NCBI GenBank assembly: GCA_913061435.1
Contig: CAJXUK010000001.1
Span: 1-64,000, forward strand
DNA from: an uncultured Thalassolituus sp.
GTDB lineage: Bacteria > Pseudomonadota > Gammaproteobacteria > Pseudomonadales > Oceanobacteraceae
Reading direction: 5' to 3'
Length of the DNA: 64,000 nucleotides
Under the pieces are notes generated by a model. The model was not told where the DNA came from, did not search any database, and saw only the letters and a list, made by a program, of their open reading frames with translations. Both the position numbers and the translations under genes were made by a program. Of the stretch, positions 63,805 through 64,000 are shown one piece after another (positions within the stretch are counted from its first letter, which is position 1; each line of letters opens with the position of its first letter).

Positions 63805-64000
63805 AGATTTTGAAGAAAAATTTGATGCAAACGAAGAAGACTTAATTTCAAATTTAGATATTTCTTCAGTAAAACGTGTAAATCAACAACAGAAAAGGGT
63901 CAATGTAGACTTTCCTGTTTGGATGATCGAGTCATTAGATAAAGAAGCTTCTAGGCTTGGTGTTACACGTCAATCAATAATTAAAGTCTGGCTCGCTGAG
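63794..64000 (+). CDS. brnA: Cassette 9: BrnA-family antitoxin (partial, runs off the window)
   Basis: Starts MKAKDFEEKFDANEEDLISNL at 63794 and continues to the window end. The last visible part, KRVNVDFPVWMIESLDKEASRLGVTRQSIIKVWLAE, is a ribbon-helix-helix/CopG-type DNA-binding domain, which BrnA uses to repress its operon. Overlaps brnT by 11 bases. The stop codon and following attC are not seen. Confidence 0.88.
   Translation, partial: MKAKDFEEKFDANEEDLISNLDISSVKRVNQQQKRVNVDFPVWMIESLDKEASRLGVTRQSIIKVWLAE

Overview
The window looks like chromosome of a marine, heterotrophic, aerobic gammaproteobacterium of the Oceanospirillales type. This is inferred from protein resemblance only: a YbiT-type ABC-F protein of the same length as the E. 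coli one, YheT, YajG, YaaA, Prc, PurE/PurK, WaaC, a GlyGly-CTERM/rhombosortase pair, a chromosomal integron and moderately low GC. No rRNA, tRNA, CRISPR array or prophage was found.

Layout. (1) 1-7.2 kb is an accessory defence island. The end of an IS3-family element has cut the 5' part off a type I hsdS, followed by two PD-(D/E)XK-like proteins and hsdR. (2) 7.2-16.6 kb holds a cytochrome b561-like protein and cytochrome c', a MltC-like lytic transglycosylase, a degenerate metallo-beta-lactamase-fold protein, then pheA, dgt, lepB, a thioredoxin-fold protein and yheT. (3) 16.8-19.5 kb is a secreted M6 metalloprotease with a GlyGly-CTERM tail beside its likely sorting protease, rhombosortase. 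(4) 19.5-25.6 kb carries two AraC-type regulators, an outer-membrane barrel, a MaoC-type hydratase and a GT-B glycosyltransferase. (5) 25.8-35 kb holds ybiT (TTG start), ygiQ and small conserved or hypothetical proteins. (6) 35-46.7 kb holds purEK, a fatty-acid activation/oxidation operon (two acyl-CoA dehydrogenases, the first lacking the usual C-terminal catalytic Glu segment, plus an acyl-CoA synthetase), yaaA-yajG, prc, a thioesterase and a LysR regulator. (7) 46.8-51.7 kb is one 1644-residue acyl-CoA carboxylase carrying both carboxyltransferase halves, biotin carboxylase and biotinyl domain in the unusual order alpha-beta-BC-BCCP. (8) 52.4-57 kb holds a flavoprotein/ThDP-enzyme pair below a near-consensus FNR/Anr box, then waaC.

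(9) 57.0-64.0 kb is a chromosomal integron: an integrase gene broken by an internal deletion and frameshift, an attI-like region, and at least nine cassettes separated by eight attC-like sites. Cassette contents are a lipoprotein, a membrane protein, a small orphan pair, two diverged paralogous Gly-X-Y/cysteine-rich lipoproteins (both broken), a Phd-ParE-type and a BrnT-BrnA toxin-antitoxin pair, a GNAT acetyltransferase and an mntP copy interrupted by an amber codon. The integrase and three of nine cassettes are damaged while both toxin-antitoxin cassettes are open, which fits a decaying, immobilised array.

Most worth a second look: the single-chain carboxylase, the decaying integron with its twin broken lipoprotein cassettes, the two extra nuclease-fold proteins inside the type I restriction operon, the acyl-CoA dehydrogenase pair, and the FNR-box-associated flavoprotein/ThDP pair.
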